A DNA stretch of 64,000 bases from Opisthocomus hoazin (Eukaryota; Chordata; Aves; Opisthocomiformes; Opisthocomidae), in contig NC_134428.1 of NCBI RefSeq assembly GCF_030867145.1, forward strand, positions 22,795,537 to 22,859,536, written 5' to 3'. Under the pieces are notes generated by a model, which saw only the letters and a list, made by a program, of their open reading frames with translations, was not told the origin of the DNA and did not search any database. A program made the translations under genes and the position numbers. The stretch's first letter is position 1. Each line of letters begins with the position of its first letter. Below, piece by piece: positions 24,582-38,941 of the stretch.

Positions 24582-25623
24582 TATTCATATGTTCCCGCAC
24601 TTCTGTCATCAGTTACCACTGCTATCACTTGATTATCAGAAACGGGATGCCAGGAAATCCTCCTCTGATTAAGTCTTCTGACACTTGAATTCCAAAAATT
24701 ATTTCACTACTGAGAAAGAAATGCCCAGGCATGGGTACGCAGTACTGATGAGAAACACTTGAACTTGCCTGCAAACTTTCAGAGAAATTTCCATGCTCTT
24801 AGAGAACCTTTTCTCTGCATTCTTAATTTCTGTGTGATTAATCAAAGAAGAACTGGAGTAATTCATTACCTTTGACAGGCAAATTGTCTTCTGCATCAAA
24901 GTACTGTTCCTTCTAGCTCTCTGACAATGGACAATATTAAATCTTTAATAGAAATCTTAATGTCTTCACCAAAAAGAAGTGGAAAATGTTATGTATTATG
25001 TAGCATGTTACTTTTTCTTGCTTACAGGGTACAGGCATAATGGCTAGTACGGCATCTGAAAGGTGAGAGTATTGTTTTTAATACTTCCACTGATCTGACA
25101 TGTATAATGGCAGTTGTTAAAACTGCTGAAGGTGAATCCATTTGTGTTTCTTTTTAAAATCAGGTCTTTGTGCTGATATGTATAAGCTTTTTTTTTATAT
25201 ATAGTTTTAAGGTGTTCTTCAGCACCTTTAAACATTTTTCTTTGCTGTCTCTTAACTTGAGTTCCAGTATTTTAATTTAAAGAGCGTTCAGTTGTGAGAA
25301 TGTGAAGCAACGTGCGTATTATGAGTTCTGAAGTATTGTCAAAAAGATGCATCGTGGAATGAAACAACGGCATTGCGTCGAAAGCATTCTGTCTTCATGG
25401 TTCCTGTTCTGCATAACTTGGAATAGTTTCAAGAACTGGAATACTTTCAGGATTTTTTAAAAGTTGTTAGCCACAGCTTTTCAATTATTGAGTTGAAAGC
25501 TGTGTTCATTTCGAAAGGTTGCTAACGACTGTTTGGAGCTGGCTACCAGAAATTCTGCTCGTAACTCCCCAGTTGCTTTGTAAGATCAGTCTTTACCCCA
25601 TAAAAGTGGTGTGGCGGTGTTAT

Positions 25624-25786
25624 GTTTTTTTGTTTGTTTTGATACGTGTGGTTGTTGGGGTGGTTTGGGTTTCGGGGTTTTTTGGTGGGTTTTTTTTTGT
25701 TTTTTTGTTGTGGTTTTTTGTTGTTGTTGTTTTTGGGTTTTTTTGTTGTTTTGGGGGTTTTTTGGGTGGTTTGTTTTTTTTTTTTT
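25624..25786. repeat. GT-rich low-complexity tract in intron 1
   Basis: About 160 bases are almost entirely G and T on the plus strand, with many T runs separated by G runs of three to five. In the USP22 pre-mRNA this would be a GU-rich stretch. Long open frames across it (Phe/Val/Gly-rich on plus, Lys/Asn/Pro-rich on minus) are artefacts of composition. Confidence 0.85.
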
Positions 25787-27812
25787 ACACTTTTCACTCT
25801 CTTCTGAAGCTACTTAAAAGGAGGCTTAGTATTTACCGTGTTTGGTAGCATTGCGGTGCATTGGTTAGTACCTTGCCAGGATTGGGTAGCACTTTGGCTG
25901 AAAAGTCTTCTTCCTTTCCATCTTTCATATTTCCGTAGGGGTATTAGAATTTTATGAAACCTAATGAATTGAGAAAGAAACTGACGTTCACACAGACTGA
26001 TTGTATAATGGTTATGGCTCTGGGTACGCTTTCATGCTTGACATGAAGGAAGTAGGGGATGTTTTAGGTCCTGAAAGTGATGTTAACTGCACTTAATTGT
26101 GTTTTCGCCCTTTGTTCTGCAGCCCTTCCAGCATCTTCCTTTGGAATGGTAGAGGGTAGGTGAAGCTTTTCTAGAGACAGGCTTGACTTTAACACGTGGC
26201 TAGTAAAATGTCAAAAGTGGAGATGCCTTGTTTTTGTTCTATTTTGTCCTTTAAAGAGCAAGGAAAATGGGAAGAAAGATCTGTTGTTGATATTATGCAA
26301 TAGGCCTTCACTGTAATTAACAGTCTGGGAATTTTTCTGCTTGCTTGTCTTATCCTCGTGTTGCGAAAGCTTGCTGTCCTGCTGGGGTTTCTTTTTGCAA
26401 TGCAGAGGTGTGTTCTAGCTAGAAAGCATGTGCTTTGCCTAATAAGCTTTGCTAGCCATTGAGCCCAGCTGGCTGCTGCAGCCTGTATTTGTTTTGTCTT
26501 AGCCAATTTTTATATCCATGCTTTAAATTCAACTAACACTTTTTGCATTAAATGACAAACCAAGCACAATGTCCATAAATGAAACCAAACACTATAATCT
26601 ACTAATTTTTGTTTTCCATGTGCAGCATTATGTAATCAAGCAGCCTAGTAAAAAGATGATGTGGAAATAATACTGGTGGCATGTAAATGGTGCTAAACTA
26701 AAACTTATCAGCCTTTGTTGAAGGGAATGTTTGTGTGGAGTTAAGGGTTTAGCACTTGCTCTCGTAAATACAGAAGACGAAGAGAGCAGGGTCTGGCTGT
26801 CCAGCACAGAAAGTGTTCTTGTCGAATCTTCATATCTTTTGCTGTAGGAGATTACACATGCTGCCAGCACGTGGCACTTAGCTGGAGTCTGCTGATGGGT
26901 TAATTTTCAGGGTTGCTGCAGTCTTGCAGCTGCTTCTGAAGTTGGTAAAAGTTCCAAGTACTTTCTGAAATTCAGCTATGTGTCTTTCAGTTTTGGTCCA
27001 AATTGTGAATGAGCAGAATAAATGTCAGAAGATGAAGCATGTCTATTTCAAAGTAGTTATGAATCAGTATTTACAAGGCTACAGCAATGACACTGGAATT
27101 GTTGCTGTAACATTGTTCATGTATTTGTGGAGCTTTAAATACGGTTTTTTTTCATATGCACCCTTTTGTTCTTGTGTCTCGGGTTTTGTTAGTGATGGAG
27201 ATGTTTTCTGGCTACGAAAACATTGGCCAATGGGAAAAGGGATGCTTCTTTGCATCTTCTGTGATTGCTCATGGTTTTGAGACCATTGGATCGTATGTCC
27301 TTAGCTGTGGACAGAGACAGACGCACTGTGGCTGGTAGGTGTAATAAATACATGATTGTAATGTGGGTTTCGGCCTTGGAAGAATGCAGAGCCTTAGCTG
27401 CGTGGCTCGTGGTATATCATCTTCAGTGCTCTTTCAGTCAGTATTGCTTCTGTTCTTCCTCTCTGGGCTTGTGGGTGGCAGCAAGAGCTTGGGCTCTGGC
27501 ACAGTTCCCCTCACCTCCCCAGCCCCTGTCGCTGTCAGCTTGGGGTGTGTGCCTGCCTTTCTTTTCTTCTCCTCCAGATGTCCATGCCTGACCCTGGTTT
27601 ACAGCTGCAGTTGCCACACTCAATGCAATCGTAAGCATGGATGCAAGATGTAGGCTTGCCTCTTCTTTGGCTTTATTGCTCAATATGAAAGTTTTTCATA
27701 TGGCACCAGTCAAATATACAAAGCTCTGGCCACTTCCCATTCTGCTGTTAAGTGCCAGACGAGATTTTTTTTAAGAAGATGCAACAGCTGCTTGGGAGTT
27801 AAATAAAAAACC

Positions 27813-27842
27813 TACAACAACAATAAACAACAACAACAACAG
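27813..27842. repeat. (CAA)n simple repeat
   Basis: CAA units with one TAA interruption, next to an A-rich stretch. It is a short microsatellite with no sign of a retroposon body. Confidence 0.8.
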
Positions 27843-30800
27843 CAAAAATACCATCTTTTACCCTGTTTAGATATTTATTCTCACAGTAGTAAGGACAGAC
27901 TATTTTCTTCTAGTGAATTCATGTAGTTTAAAACTGCTGTGAGTAGAAGCTTCTCCCTTTGCTGCTGGGTTGAGTGGCTTCTGACCTGCAAGTAAGTGCT
28001 CTCCTGTTCTCGTATTTGTTGTAGGCAAGCAGTCTGAGCTGGGTCAAAATGCAGATTTGAATCTATGTGATGATTTTCCATGTTGCTCTGCAGAGAATTG
28101 CATTGCAGTGAGGCTCTAGACCTTTTTTTTTTTTTCTCTCTACACAAATGTCAGTGGACAGATTTAGGGCCTGGATGTCAACTCCATTCACTTCCAGGTT
28201 TGCCTCATGTTTATTAAACTGTGTCTGATCAGAATCAAAGTAAATTTCCAGAAGTTAAAGCTACTGATGGTGAGACCTCGAACAGACTCAAATAATTGCA
28301 TTTGTAGTTACGCTATCAAAAAAAGGCAAACTTTGGCATATGACTAAATTAAAAAACACCTTTTTTTTCCTAATAGGACCCCTTTTAGTAATGTACAAAA
28401 TAGACTAATAAAAGTACCAGGATGAATTTCTCTAGACTTGATTTAAAAATCTCAGTTCAGAAGTTTGTCTGTTTATGTTTTGTCTGAACAAAGCAAGGAC
28501 ACTAATACACGAGATGTAATCTGTTAATGGCTTACAGGCATCTGTGAGAAGGGAATATGTGGATTTTACTTAATGGTATTGTTTGGTACATTAAAAAAAA
28601 TGTATCATTGAGTGGTTGGATATTGCTGGAAAAAAAAACTCGGAGTATGAGAAGGAGCTCTCTTTAGCTGTAGTCAACAAACTAAAATGACGAAAAAAAT
28701 GAGAACTCTTATGAGGTTGACATCCTTCACTTCTGAGGAGAAGGTTTCAGCATTGTAACTGAAACTTTGTTTTGTTTTGTTCTGTTTTTTTTTTTTTAAA
28801 TAGTCCGGACATCAGTGATGGAAATTCATCACAGCCACTGTGACCTTTACAGTATTAAACCTGTCTAGGGATCGCTGTCCCAGCTTCTCAATAGCGCTCT
28901 GAAGCTGTCAAGAAATGGTGTCCTTGCTTTTATGAATTTGCTGCCGATGTGTATTTGAAGTTCGATAGTATGGGAGGAACAGAGATTTCAACCAGAAAAT
29001 ACAAAGATTGTGTTACACTAGTTCGGTTTAAACACAACTAGCTAGGTTAGAGATACTTCAAATGTAATAAACTTAAAATGCTCTTTCCTTAGTGGAAGAT
29101 AATTAAGAGATAATTAACAAAGTGCTTGCTAGTATCTTGGGGGCAGGGGCAAAAGGAGCAGGTGGCTGAAACTTTGTACTTCCATTTTTTTACAGAAAAG
29201 AAAGTATTTGTTATGGCAGCATTGTGTTGTTTTTTCTTTGCCTTAACCTGTGGACAAGATGCTCTAGAGTCAGCTCCAAGAACTGAGTCTTAAGTGCCAA
29301 GCTGAAAACGTAATTGTGAAGTATTTTTTGTGTTGGCTTTTGGGGTGTTCTTTGTTGTGGGGGGGAGGGCCAGGTTGGAGGGTTTTTTGGCTCCTTCTTG
29401 ATTCCATTTAGGTGATTCCAAATTTATCTACTTGGAAACCATCCTTTCCCTCAGCCATCCTTAACAACAGCAGCTAGAATTTGATGTGCCCAGATCTTGA
29501 GAGGTAGTAATAATTTAACTATACCTGTCCTCCCAGTTCGTTCCTTTGGGGGGCAGATAAAATGCACTTGCTCTGCAAAACAAGTTAATGTTCCAGGTGC
29601 AGCATGAAGCATTAAAACATAATAAATGGCCATACATCCTATGTAAAAAGACAGAAGCTCTTCACTAGGAAGGTATGACCCGCTTCCTACACACATTGCA
29701 ATTAGTGATTATTCTGTGAGACCACAGCAACTTGCAAACTCTTTAAATGGATAAAGGAATACATTTTTGGCACGAGAATAATTATTTCCCAGTTGTGGTT
29801 TTTTGAAGATGTTTTCATTCATTTTACCAGTTTTAATGTGAGAAATCAAAACTCCTTTTCTCTTCCTGCAGGTATTTTGTGTTCATACTGCTTTAATAAC
29901 AGTTTTTCTAGGCTGACTTGCTTGTCTGTAGGGTTCAGAATATCCGTCTAAATATTAAATCTTCCAAAGAGTGAATTGCAGTGCTGACTACCTCTGTCTT
30001 ATCTCCATAATTTAGGTTTGTGAATTTGCATGAAAGTTTTCCAGTGAATGGAAGACATCTTATTTTGCCCTGGTAAAATGAATTATTAATTTGTTTTGTA
30101 CTGAGGTATGAGGAAATAGTAAGCTCCAGCTTACTAGATGCCAAAGCGTGTTCTGTGCAAGCATACTGAGCATTAGCTTTCATTCGCTGGGTGTTTCTAG
30201 GGAGTAATATGCTAGTTGGCTTAGAGTATTCCTGTACATATACAGCTAGGTGAGCATAAATACGTCCTCAGATGCTGATGTCTTCGTATCGTAAGTGGGA
30301 CTAGACAAGCAAAATTTCTAGTTTGTCCCTTATAGTTTCATTTTATGCTGCATGCTAGTGAAGCACTGGTGTTTGAGACCCTCTGAATGTTCTGTCTTAT
30401 TTTCACCAGAGGACTCAATGTGTGGTTTTAGAGGATGCACTTTTTCTGTGATGAAGACTATTTAGTGTGTACAGATTAATGCTCTTTTCTGTGTTAGCTC
30501 ATGTTTCTGGCGTGTTTTTAAGGGGGAATGTGTTTCTTGGGAATGGTTTGTGGTGCTTTGGGCCAATTGGTCTTTGGAAGAAAAAGCAGTAATGTTCTGT
30601 ATAGCTCTTGTAAAACCAAAAGGGAAGTTTATTTTTTATTGCTCTAGTGGTTTTTCTTGTAGGCACTGTGAGGGGGCTAGAATTTGTCCTCAGCTCCCAT
30701 TAGACAAAAGAAGTTTTATTTCTTGTTGCAAGAAGTGAGTTTGGCTTTTATGCCTGATTTGTTTGTTACATGTATCATCATTGAAACCCACAATTGTCAG

Positions 30801-33610
30801 AAAAGTTGTAAGCAGTGGGGTTAATTTCTGTGCTACCAGTTGGCTTGCTTTGATACAGTAAATATAAAAATGTCGTGTATAATAACTCTTAAACTCTTGT
30901 CAGAATGGTGCATAACTCATTGAAAGCTTTTAAAAGCAGAAATGTTCTCTACCAGACTAATGCTTTTTGGTTGGGCTCAACAATGGATCTACCCTATTTA
31001 GTGTGGCTTCTTTTTTTTTAAAAAAAAACAAATAGTCGCTAATAGATCCACTCTGTCACTCTGTTGTTGCTCATTTTCTACTAGTCTCCTTTTCTGCTGA
31101 GAGTATTTGTCTCATAAATAAGTCACGCCGCAGAGAATCTGTGCTGTAGCATCATCCCATCCATCTTTCCTACTAGTGGAATTGCTTTGACTTTGATGTG
31201 GACTAATTAAGTTCACATATTTTTATGGACATCTTAGAGTAGTTAAGGAAAAGATAGCTGACATATCTGTGCTTTTCTAAATGAGGCTGTAGGACTTGTT
31301 AGGGCTTTGATCCTGTGTATCCTGAAGTTTCTTTTTTCTTTCCTTTCTGAAAGGATGATCTCTAGAGTATTTCCATCAAAGTAGTATGGGAAACTTCCCA
31401 AGAGCATACCTGTTTTCATATGAAGAATCATATTTCTTAGTTTTATGCATGGCAAAATACAATCTCTGCGGCATGGGCAGGGTTTAATAAGACTCTCTGC
31501 ACAGCATCAGGCAGGTTTGTCTGTTCAGCTTGCTCCTTGGATTGCTTCCCAAGTCATGTGCTCACAGAGTAGATCAATACATTACCTAATAGGACGTTTA
31601 AAAACATTTCCACTATTTGCTGACATGGGGGAATGGCGAGGTAAAGTAATAGATTTTTGTACTAGATCTTAGAATACACTACTGCGGTATTGGCAAGCCC
31701 CTTGTTCTCGTGTGAAGTTCGCTACTGCAGTGGTGCATTGCAGGAAATAGATAAAAATCAACACACAGAACATATCCACGCATCATATATATTCGGGGAA
31801 GGAGACATACATTTGAACCTTATGCACCTGACATGTTTTCACAAGACATATAGGCTTTCTACTTCTAAAAGAATCTTACTGTAGAAGGACATGCAATTTA
31901 ATTTGAACAAGATCCTTTTTAAAATGATTTAAAAACACAACAGGCTCTTAAATGCGTCTTTTATAGAGTACTTGAGAAATCATTTAGATTTGTAAATGCT
32001 AGTGGTGGGGATAAGCACATACCAAAGGAGAAGCAAATAAGCAATTTCAGCATAGTCATTGGTATTCTAGAGAATTGCTTTGTTCTTGTTGAAATACAGC
32101 TTTTACTACTGCGACTATATATGGGAAAACCAAAATTACATCTTTAGAGCATCGTCCTATTTTCTCCTCTAGCTTGTGCTGTCTTTTAAATTGTGCAACT
32201 TTTTTTTTTTCCTCTGAAGTATTATTTCAGCCTTGTATCTGCTGTCGAATTCTCTGTGAAACATTAATTGGAAAAAAGTTGTGGTTTTTTTTTTTAAAAA
32301 AAAGACAATAAAAAAAAATCTCATTTAATGTCCACCTCTTGGCATAATATATCATCCAGAGTAAGGAGAGCAGGAAAAAATCTGTATGTAGAGGTGAAAT
32401 GATAACTAGTCAGATCTCGTTTCACCCCAAATAGAATTCTTAATTTCATTGAAGTTCTCTAGTTTTAGATTGATTTGCACTGCTCTCTTGAGAAGAGCAC
32501 TTGAACCAAAGCTGTGGTTTTGGAGCTTGCGCAGACTTTGGCTACAACATTGTTTTCATTTAAGAACATGTCTTTATTGCAGAGTTGATTCAGAAAAATG
32601 TTTTGTCTCTCTTCCGAGTATTGTCCATGTGTGTAATCCCTGAACTTCAGTGTGTTGGAGCTTTAACCGTGATTCCCTTCAGGGTACAGACGCTCCAAGC
32701 TTAAGATGGTACAGATTGTCTGTAGGAGTAACTCTCCAGCTGCGTAGTCTAGTTGTTTTAGAGCAGGAACACAGGACTACTGCACAAACAGCTGCAGTTG
32801 CTGTACATGTGTGTCACTACTCCTCGTTTGGAGATGCTTCCACCTACAGCTGAGCTTGTGGAACAATGTGAGTGCTCCTCATCAACATGAAGTCACCTGT
32901 CTCAGTTTAGAAAAATACATTAGGTGCAAATTGTATGAGATGAAGCAGAACAGTTTAAACCAGTCCCTTCCAGTAGGAAGGGGACAAATAAGATGAGTTT
33001 ACTGATGTTTTCCATCCTGCCGTTTAGTGCAGAGCCTCACTGGAGCTTTGATCGTATTGAATGGAAAACCACATTAAAAGCAAGTCATTATTCTTGTTCG
33101 GAATCCTTGGGAAAAAATGGCTTACTTGAAGTAGCTCACTTAAGAATGGGAAAGGTCGCTCTAGGATAGGGTGATCCTAGTGTGTAACAGCATATAGTGT
33201 TAGCAACTACTAGATCAAGTTTAGTAGATGGGAACTAAAGTATCTGTTCTCAGGAGATGTGGTTAGTTCTAGAAGAAAGGCTCCAGAAAGGCTTTTCTGA
33301 CTCCTAATCAGTCTTTCTATGTATTAATCGAGTATTTGTGGATAAGGAAGGGGGAAAAAGGAAGTTGTCTTTTCTGAAAAAACTTTCAGTGATTTGTTTT
33401 GTTTTGTTTTCTTCTCTCTCTCCCTTTACTGGTCTCAGAGCATCTCTAGTATGTTTGGGCACAGTGGAAAATGGTCTTTAACACTATTCTCTAAATTAAT
33501 GCACTTCAGAATTCAGAAAAGCATGTGGAGTCGTAAGAACCCTTCTATATTATATGACAGTATGTATAGAAGCATATTTAAAGCTTTTTATTTGGAACCT
33601 GTTTGCCGTC

Positions 33611-33628
33611 TTTTTTTTTTTTTTTTTT
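33611..33628. repeat. T18 homopolymer in intron 1
   Basis: Eighteen consecutive T residues. No recognisable retroposed sequence lies downstream. Confidence 0.8.
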
Positions 33629-34084
33629 GGACTCAAAGCTGTTTCAAGGTTGTTTCTTTCAGTTCAGATCAATGAGTCTCCTTATTTCATACTGTATCTT
33701 TTTCCAACTGCTGCTTAGTGAAGTGTTACCTATATTTTCCTTAACAGTGATAGGGAATGAACCCCTGCCAATTCAGGGCTGGAACAGTACTGCCAGGCAA
33801 ATGACTCGTTAACGTAACTTCTCACTCTGCTCTAGAATGGCTCGGCGATATCCATTCCCATTTTCTGGTGCAGTTTGGACGAGGAGAGGGAATGTTCTGG
33901 CTATTGCTTTGTAAGTCACTGGACACTGGGATATTACCTGCTCTGTGAAAGTTTCTGGGATAACTTAACCCAAATTTTTCATCCTTCAGCAGAATGGATA
34001 GTGTTATTTCAAAAGAGCTGTGGCCCTTTCAGGCTTATGCTGCATGTTATTGGAACTGGAAACAATGTAATTGGTCTCTTTTTT

Positions 34085-34092
34085 CTCTCTCT

Positions 34093-34123
<31 letters not shown>
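34085..34123. repeat. (CT)n followed by T28
   Basis: A short CT microsatellite runs into twenty-eight T residues (34096-34123), the longest homopolymer in the window. A minus-strand poly(A) tail is possible, but the sequence after it shows no recognised gene or element and no clear target-site duplication. Confidence 0.85.
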
Positions 34124-34130
<7 letters not shown>

Positions 34131-34562
34131 ATTCTACCATTATTGTTTCTCTGGATGGGGATCCTGGTCCAGTCAAAATATTTGGCCAACTGTGCTTTGG
34201 CTCCTGGTGGGTTAGCCACACTGCTGTTGTGCAAGCCGTCACTCCTGCAGAAGGTAGCTCAGGCTGCTTAATTAATTAGGATAGACTCCCATTCTCCTCA
34301 GCCTCCAGAGACTTTGTCAGCCTGGCATCGGAGTACCACAGAACATTTAGCAGTGGCTTGTCATTGCCAGATGAGGAAATTGAGATAATTTGTCACAACC
34401 AAATAACACAACTGAAAAAGGAATGGGATTAGTGTGCTTTTAAAACTTTTAGACCAAAAAGTACTAATTAACCAGTCCATTCAAATTATTCTGATATTGT
34501 CCTCAAAAACACTCAAGTCTTGTTTCCCTTGTGTGGTTGCTAGTGTGTCTTCCGTGAAGAAA

Positions 34563-34576
34563 GGGGGGGGGGGGGG
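34563..34576. repeat. G14 homopolymer in intron 1
   Basis: Fourteen consecutive G residues in otherwise AT-leaning sequence. The length is likely to vary or be miscalled. Confidence 0.8.
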
Positions 34577-35417
34577 ACCTGAAAAAATAAAGGGGAGAAA
34601 AATTGCCTTCAGTATTTGAATTGCAGAAAATATTTAGTCATTCTTTCTCTGGCAGTAGGTACTGTGCAACTAATATTTTTACAAAATCGAGGTTAAATTA
34701 AGATGAAATGGTTCTGAGGCTTAAACAGATGAGTTTAATGTACATGTTACTTTGCCTTATTGAAAGACAGTAGTTTGTGCCCTTGCTGTGATGCAGCATC
34801 TTGAATAAGGTGTAATGGAAAAGGTTTATCGGTTTGGAAGAAAAAAAATTTCCTCCAGTTGCTCTCTGGCATCTTTTGTAGCATGTTCAGTACTTTCGTT
34901 TTTCCCTCTTTCACAGTTTTTTCACATATAGGGAGAAGTAGGATTCGTCTGAATTAGCTGTGGGTTAATGTAATCTAGGAAGGACAGCAAGCTGCTCGCA
35001 TCGTTATAATGGTGTCTTTTTACTTGCACTCAGTTTGAGTACTGTGATGTGATTTAACAATTTAAGCTATTTCATCTTTAATTATATATTGTGGTATCGG
35101 TGTCTCCAAGCTTGTGCTGGGGTGGTCAGAGCCAGGCGTCCTGTTCAGACTTGGAAAGCTGCGTAGGCCCCTTCTCTGTGCCGCACCCGCTGGCAGTATG
35201 GGAGCCAGCACATACACCAGTGTCGGGCAAGCGCCGGAGACTCAATGTTTGCTGCTGAACAGAGCTGAGATACTGAACTGCCTTTGCCTGCTGCTGTCTA
35301 AACAAACGTTTAGAATAACCCAGTTAAAGAGTTACCTGTACTTGGCTTTTTTTTTTAAAGATGGCTTTCTGAACACTTACTAAGCCACAAAATTCTGTAA
35401 CTAGTGCAGTTTGGCTA

Positions 35418-35442
35418 GTACTAGTAAAACCTTTACTAGTAC
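35418..35442. repeat. Perfect 11-bp inverted repeat with 3-nt loop
   Basis: GTACTAGTAAA (35418-35428), loop ACC, then TTTACTAGTAC (35432-35442) forms a perfect short hairpin. A dyad this good is only mildly surprising in 64 kb. No function is proposed. Confidence 0.8.
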
Positions 35443-38400
35443 CCCAGACCTTGGTGGGACTGGAAACAAAAGTTACAGTATTTATGGAATATACTTTTTA
35501 AAAAATAATTGACATTTCTAATTGGACAATATCATAATTAAGACTTGGTTGCAGGGAGTGAACAATTCTTGATTTCTTTTTTTTTATAGCTGATGTGTCA
35601 GAAATGTGCGCTGACTCAGAGTAACTCTGAATCATCCTGTGAGCAGGTGGAGGAGTGATTTATATGCCATATCATGGAGAACTGTAGAATCAATTCCCTC
35701 TTTTTGTTTCTTGAAACCAAAGAACATGGCTTTGAAGGTTTAAGTATTTAAATTTATGAAATATTCCAGCCGCTATACTAATGGATGATGGGTCTGTGGC
35801 ATACCTGCCTTAGGAAAGCAGTACAGTGAATCTTGAATTAAATGTAGCATGAGAAATGATAGAAATGTTGTAAAGCAGATTTGACCTATATTTGTTACTG
35901 TTGCGGTGCAAAGAGTACTCAAGTAATAAACCTTGTCAGCGGTGGCTTAATACTGGCTTTCTCCTCCCACGAGGCAGAAGGTATGCTACTGTTGGACTAG
36001 CCATAGGGTCTCTGCCTTCAGCGAAGAAAGAAGCAGTGGTTGTGTGACCTTTGTGATTGTCTGTCCTTTTTTTCTTTCAACAAAAAGTAGGCTGGGGGAA
36101 GCGTGCTGTTCATCACTCAACATGTGCTGCTGTGTCTGCATTACGTTTGGACAAGAATGGGTTGCAGCACAAGTGGATAACAATAAAAAATAAAGGTCTG
36201 CCTAGGCTATGGTCTAGATGTGGCAAGGTGAATAGCAGAGGCAAAAATTGAGAGAGGATTGACTGTACCAAAGATCTGCATATTAAGACCAGGAACTCTG
36301 AATATGTGAGGAAATGTTTAAATCTCCCTTAAGAATTTGATCTGTGGCGCAGTGAGGGCATTTGCACTTCATGTCTCCAAATTTTCAGTTGAAGGTCTCT
36401 GACTCTTTTGTTTTGGGCTGTGTTTTTTTTCTTTCCCCTGTTCTGCTGTTAAACTAATGAACACTGCAAACTTTAAATCGGGCTCTTCAGTTTGGTTCAT
36501 GTGTCTGTAAGGGATTAATAATTCAAGAAGGTTTTATTGCGAAGGCTGTCACAGGTTCCTAAGGCTCTGGGCAGGTGGACCCTCATTTGTTGCTTTCTCC
36601 TACTTGCTTCCCCCACCAGTGTGTAGAAGCATGACCAGGAAAAAGGGATGGGACTTGAAAGGATGTATTAGTTTATCTCATAATATCTAGTTTTAACTCA
36701 AAGCAAGTTTAAACATAGAAACATCAAATTGTAACAGGAGGGAAAGTATTGATAATTACAGATACTCTGCTACCAGGCATCTCACAGCATTGTGAAATTT
36801 TGCCTCTTGACTTTCGGGCTAGCAGCTTGTCCTGCCGAAGTAACTGCTGTGGTGGTTGTACGAAGGTTATCTCTGGAATACGTTTCTCAATTTCTCATGG
36901 AAATCCTACTTCAAAATTCAGCAACCACAAGTGGGACTCCTCAATGTCTCCTTGTGCCTGGAGTTCACCTTCTTTCAAGTCCACTTAAGTACTGCCTTGT
37001 AAGGAATAGTTTGAGCCGCAGTAACACTTCTGGAGCACAAATGCTGCTTCTTGGGAACAAAGCAGATTATGGTGACAAACTTATGCATGGAGTAAGAATT
37101 TCCCACATATATCTGTATTCTGTAGGTAGGCATATTTAGAGCTGCGCAACAAACGCCTTAATCTGTGTAGACAGATTAAAGTTCTTTCTGAAGAATTAGA
37201 CTTGGTTTCACATTGGAGAGTGAAGCATACCTCTCCAAAGACTGTCAGTAATGATGATAACATATTAGAAAATAAAATACTTTCTCCTCTTGTTTCTGAC
37301 ATGTCTAAATGTTATGTCTGCTTTACACAAAAGCTTACTTTAATAAGTGGGGAAATAGATTTGTGTTGGGAAACTTCTGCTTTCCTAATGCTACCAATTT
37401 GTACATGATGAAACACTTGCAGAGATCCATAGCTGGTGTATTTGCTTTAAGACTACCTTAAGAATCTGCTTCTTCGAGTTACTTGTGAACACGTATGGTG
37501 TGGCAACGTCTTCCTTATGATCTTTTAACCTGCTAAGCCTCCCACTGTCTTGTTAGTGTTACCTAGTTCATCTTTTCCCATCAACCTTGGTGGTGAATGT
37601 GGTTCGCAGACTGCGAAAGGTAGGAGGTCTTTGGCTTACAAGCTTGTAACTCACAACAGCTCTGTTCTGAAAGTGCTTTGATATATTTAGTGTGAGCGTG
37701 AGAGGCAAGACTCCTTAAGTACCCTAATGGAAAACTTCTTTGAAAAGGTGTTCTCCTCTCATGTACAATTAAATAAAAATTGTGTTTCAAAAGCTACTTG
37801 GGAAATAGCTGGAAATACGGAAGGGTATTTTGCAATAGCTAAGGCCCATTGTATGCCGCTGCCTTTTCTGCACGGTTTGCTCTGCAGAGGTAGTGTATTG
37901 CCACTCAAAACTGCTGTTCATTGATTTGGGGAGTCAGTATTACAAGAAGTTGGGACAGGTTTGTAAGTTTTGGGAAAAACTGATGCTATGTGCCCAGCGT
38001 GACCTTCTTGCTTTAGGTGGAGCCTGAGCTGGCCCGGGGTGGGAGAGCAGGAATGGGACCTGTCAGCTAGAGAACTGCTAGGGCAAAGCAACGTAAGCTG
38101 GATGCATTCATTCTGTCCACCGCGCTTTCGATGGTAGGATGGTAAACTAATAATAAGCTGTTCTGACAATTTGGGAAGACTTGAAGTGTCAGCAGTCTAG
38201 TTTTTGACCTACCGATGCCTGCTGCTTTCTTTTTAACTCATTTCATGTCATACCTATGAACACTGTTAAAAGAGCAGGTAGCCTTTTAGAGATGGACTCT
38301 GACGTGTATTACAGGTGATGACAACCAGTTCCCTGTTGTGTGTCGTGCACTAGTTTTTACACCCTCATTTGCTAGGCTGTTTAAAGCTGCTTTAGAGAAG

Positions 38401-38689
38401 TTACAGAACCCATTGCTAAGGGTCTGGGCACGTGAGTTACTCCTGTCTTAGTAGCAAGAAGGGAGGTAAGTGGAAGAAAAGACACTGAGGAGAGAATTGG
38501 GATATCTAATGTTGCTCACTCCTGCAGCTTTGTCAGGAATGTTGTCAGTTACTCTGTGTGTGTATTGTGCAGGATCATTCTTTCCAGTTTTCTATTATAG
38601 AAAAAGCAGGTTATAATCTTGCAGAAAGAAAACGCTGAAGGCATCTTTTTGTTTCTGTGTGCAGTTTGTTAGAATATCAAAGCAAAGTT

Positions 38690-38941
38690 AAAGGAGATAG
38701 ACAGAGGTTCAGTATGGACTGAAGGAGGTCTGGCTGGGGGCATAAGAGGGACAGAGTGTGTGGTGAGAGAGAATAGGGTTAAAGATGGAGAGTGGAGTAC
38801 TTGAGGATGAGGAGAATAAAGGAGAGAAGCAAGTAGGGAACAGAGTAAAATGATGGGAGGAGCAGAATAATAATAACAACAGGAGAGGGTATGGAGGAAG
38901 GGGAAGACTCTACATTTATGTCTTGGGATAAGGAAGGGGGT
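38690..38941. repeat. Purine-rich tract in intron 1
   Basis: About 250 bases with a strong excess of A and G on the plus strand (many GGAG, GAGA and AGGA words), interrupted by short pyrimidine-containing words. It is not a clean tandem repeat. Confidence 0.6.

Noticed and set aside
35114..35383. An 89-codon frame in a locally GC-richer patch.
   Set aside because: No domain and no convincing splice sites in the phase of intron 1; it may be an old unidentified repeat.
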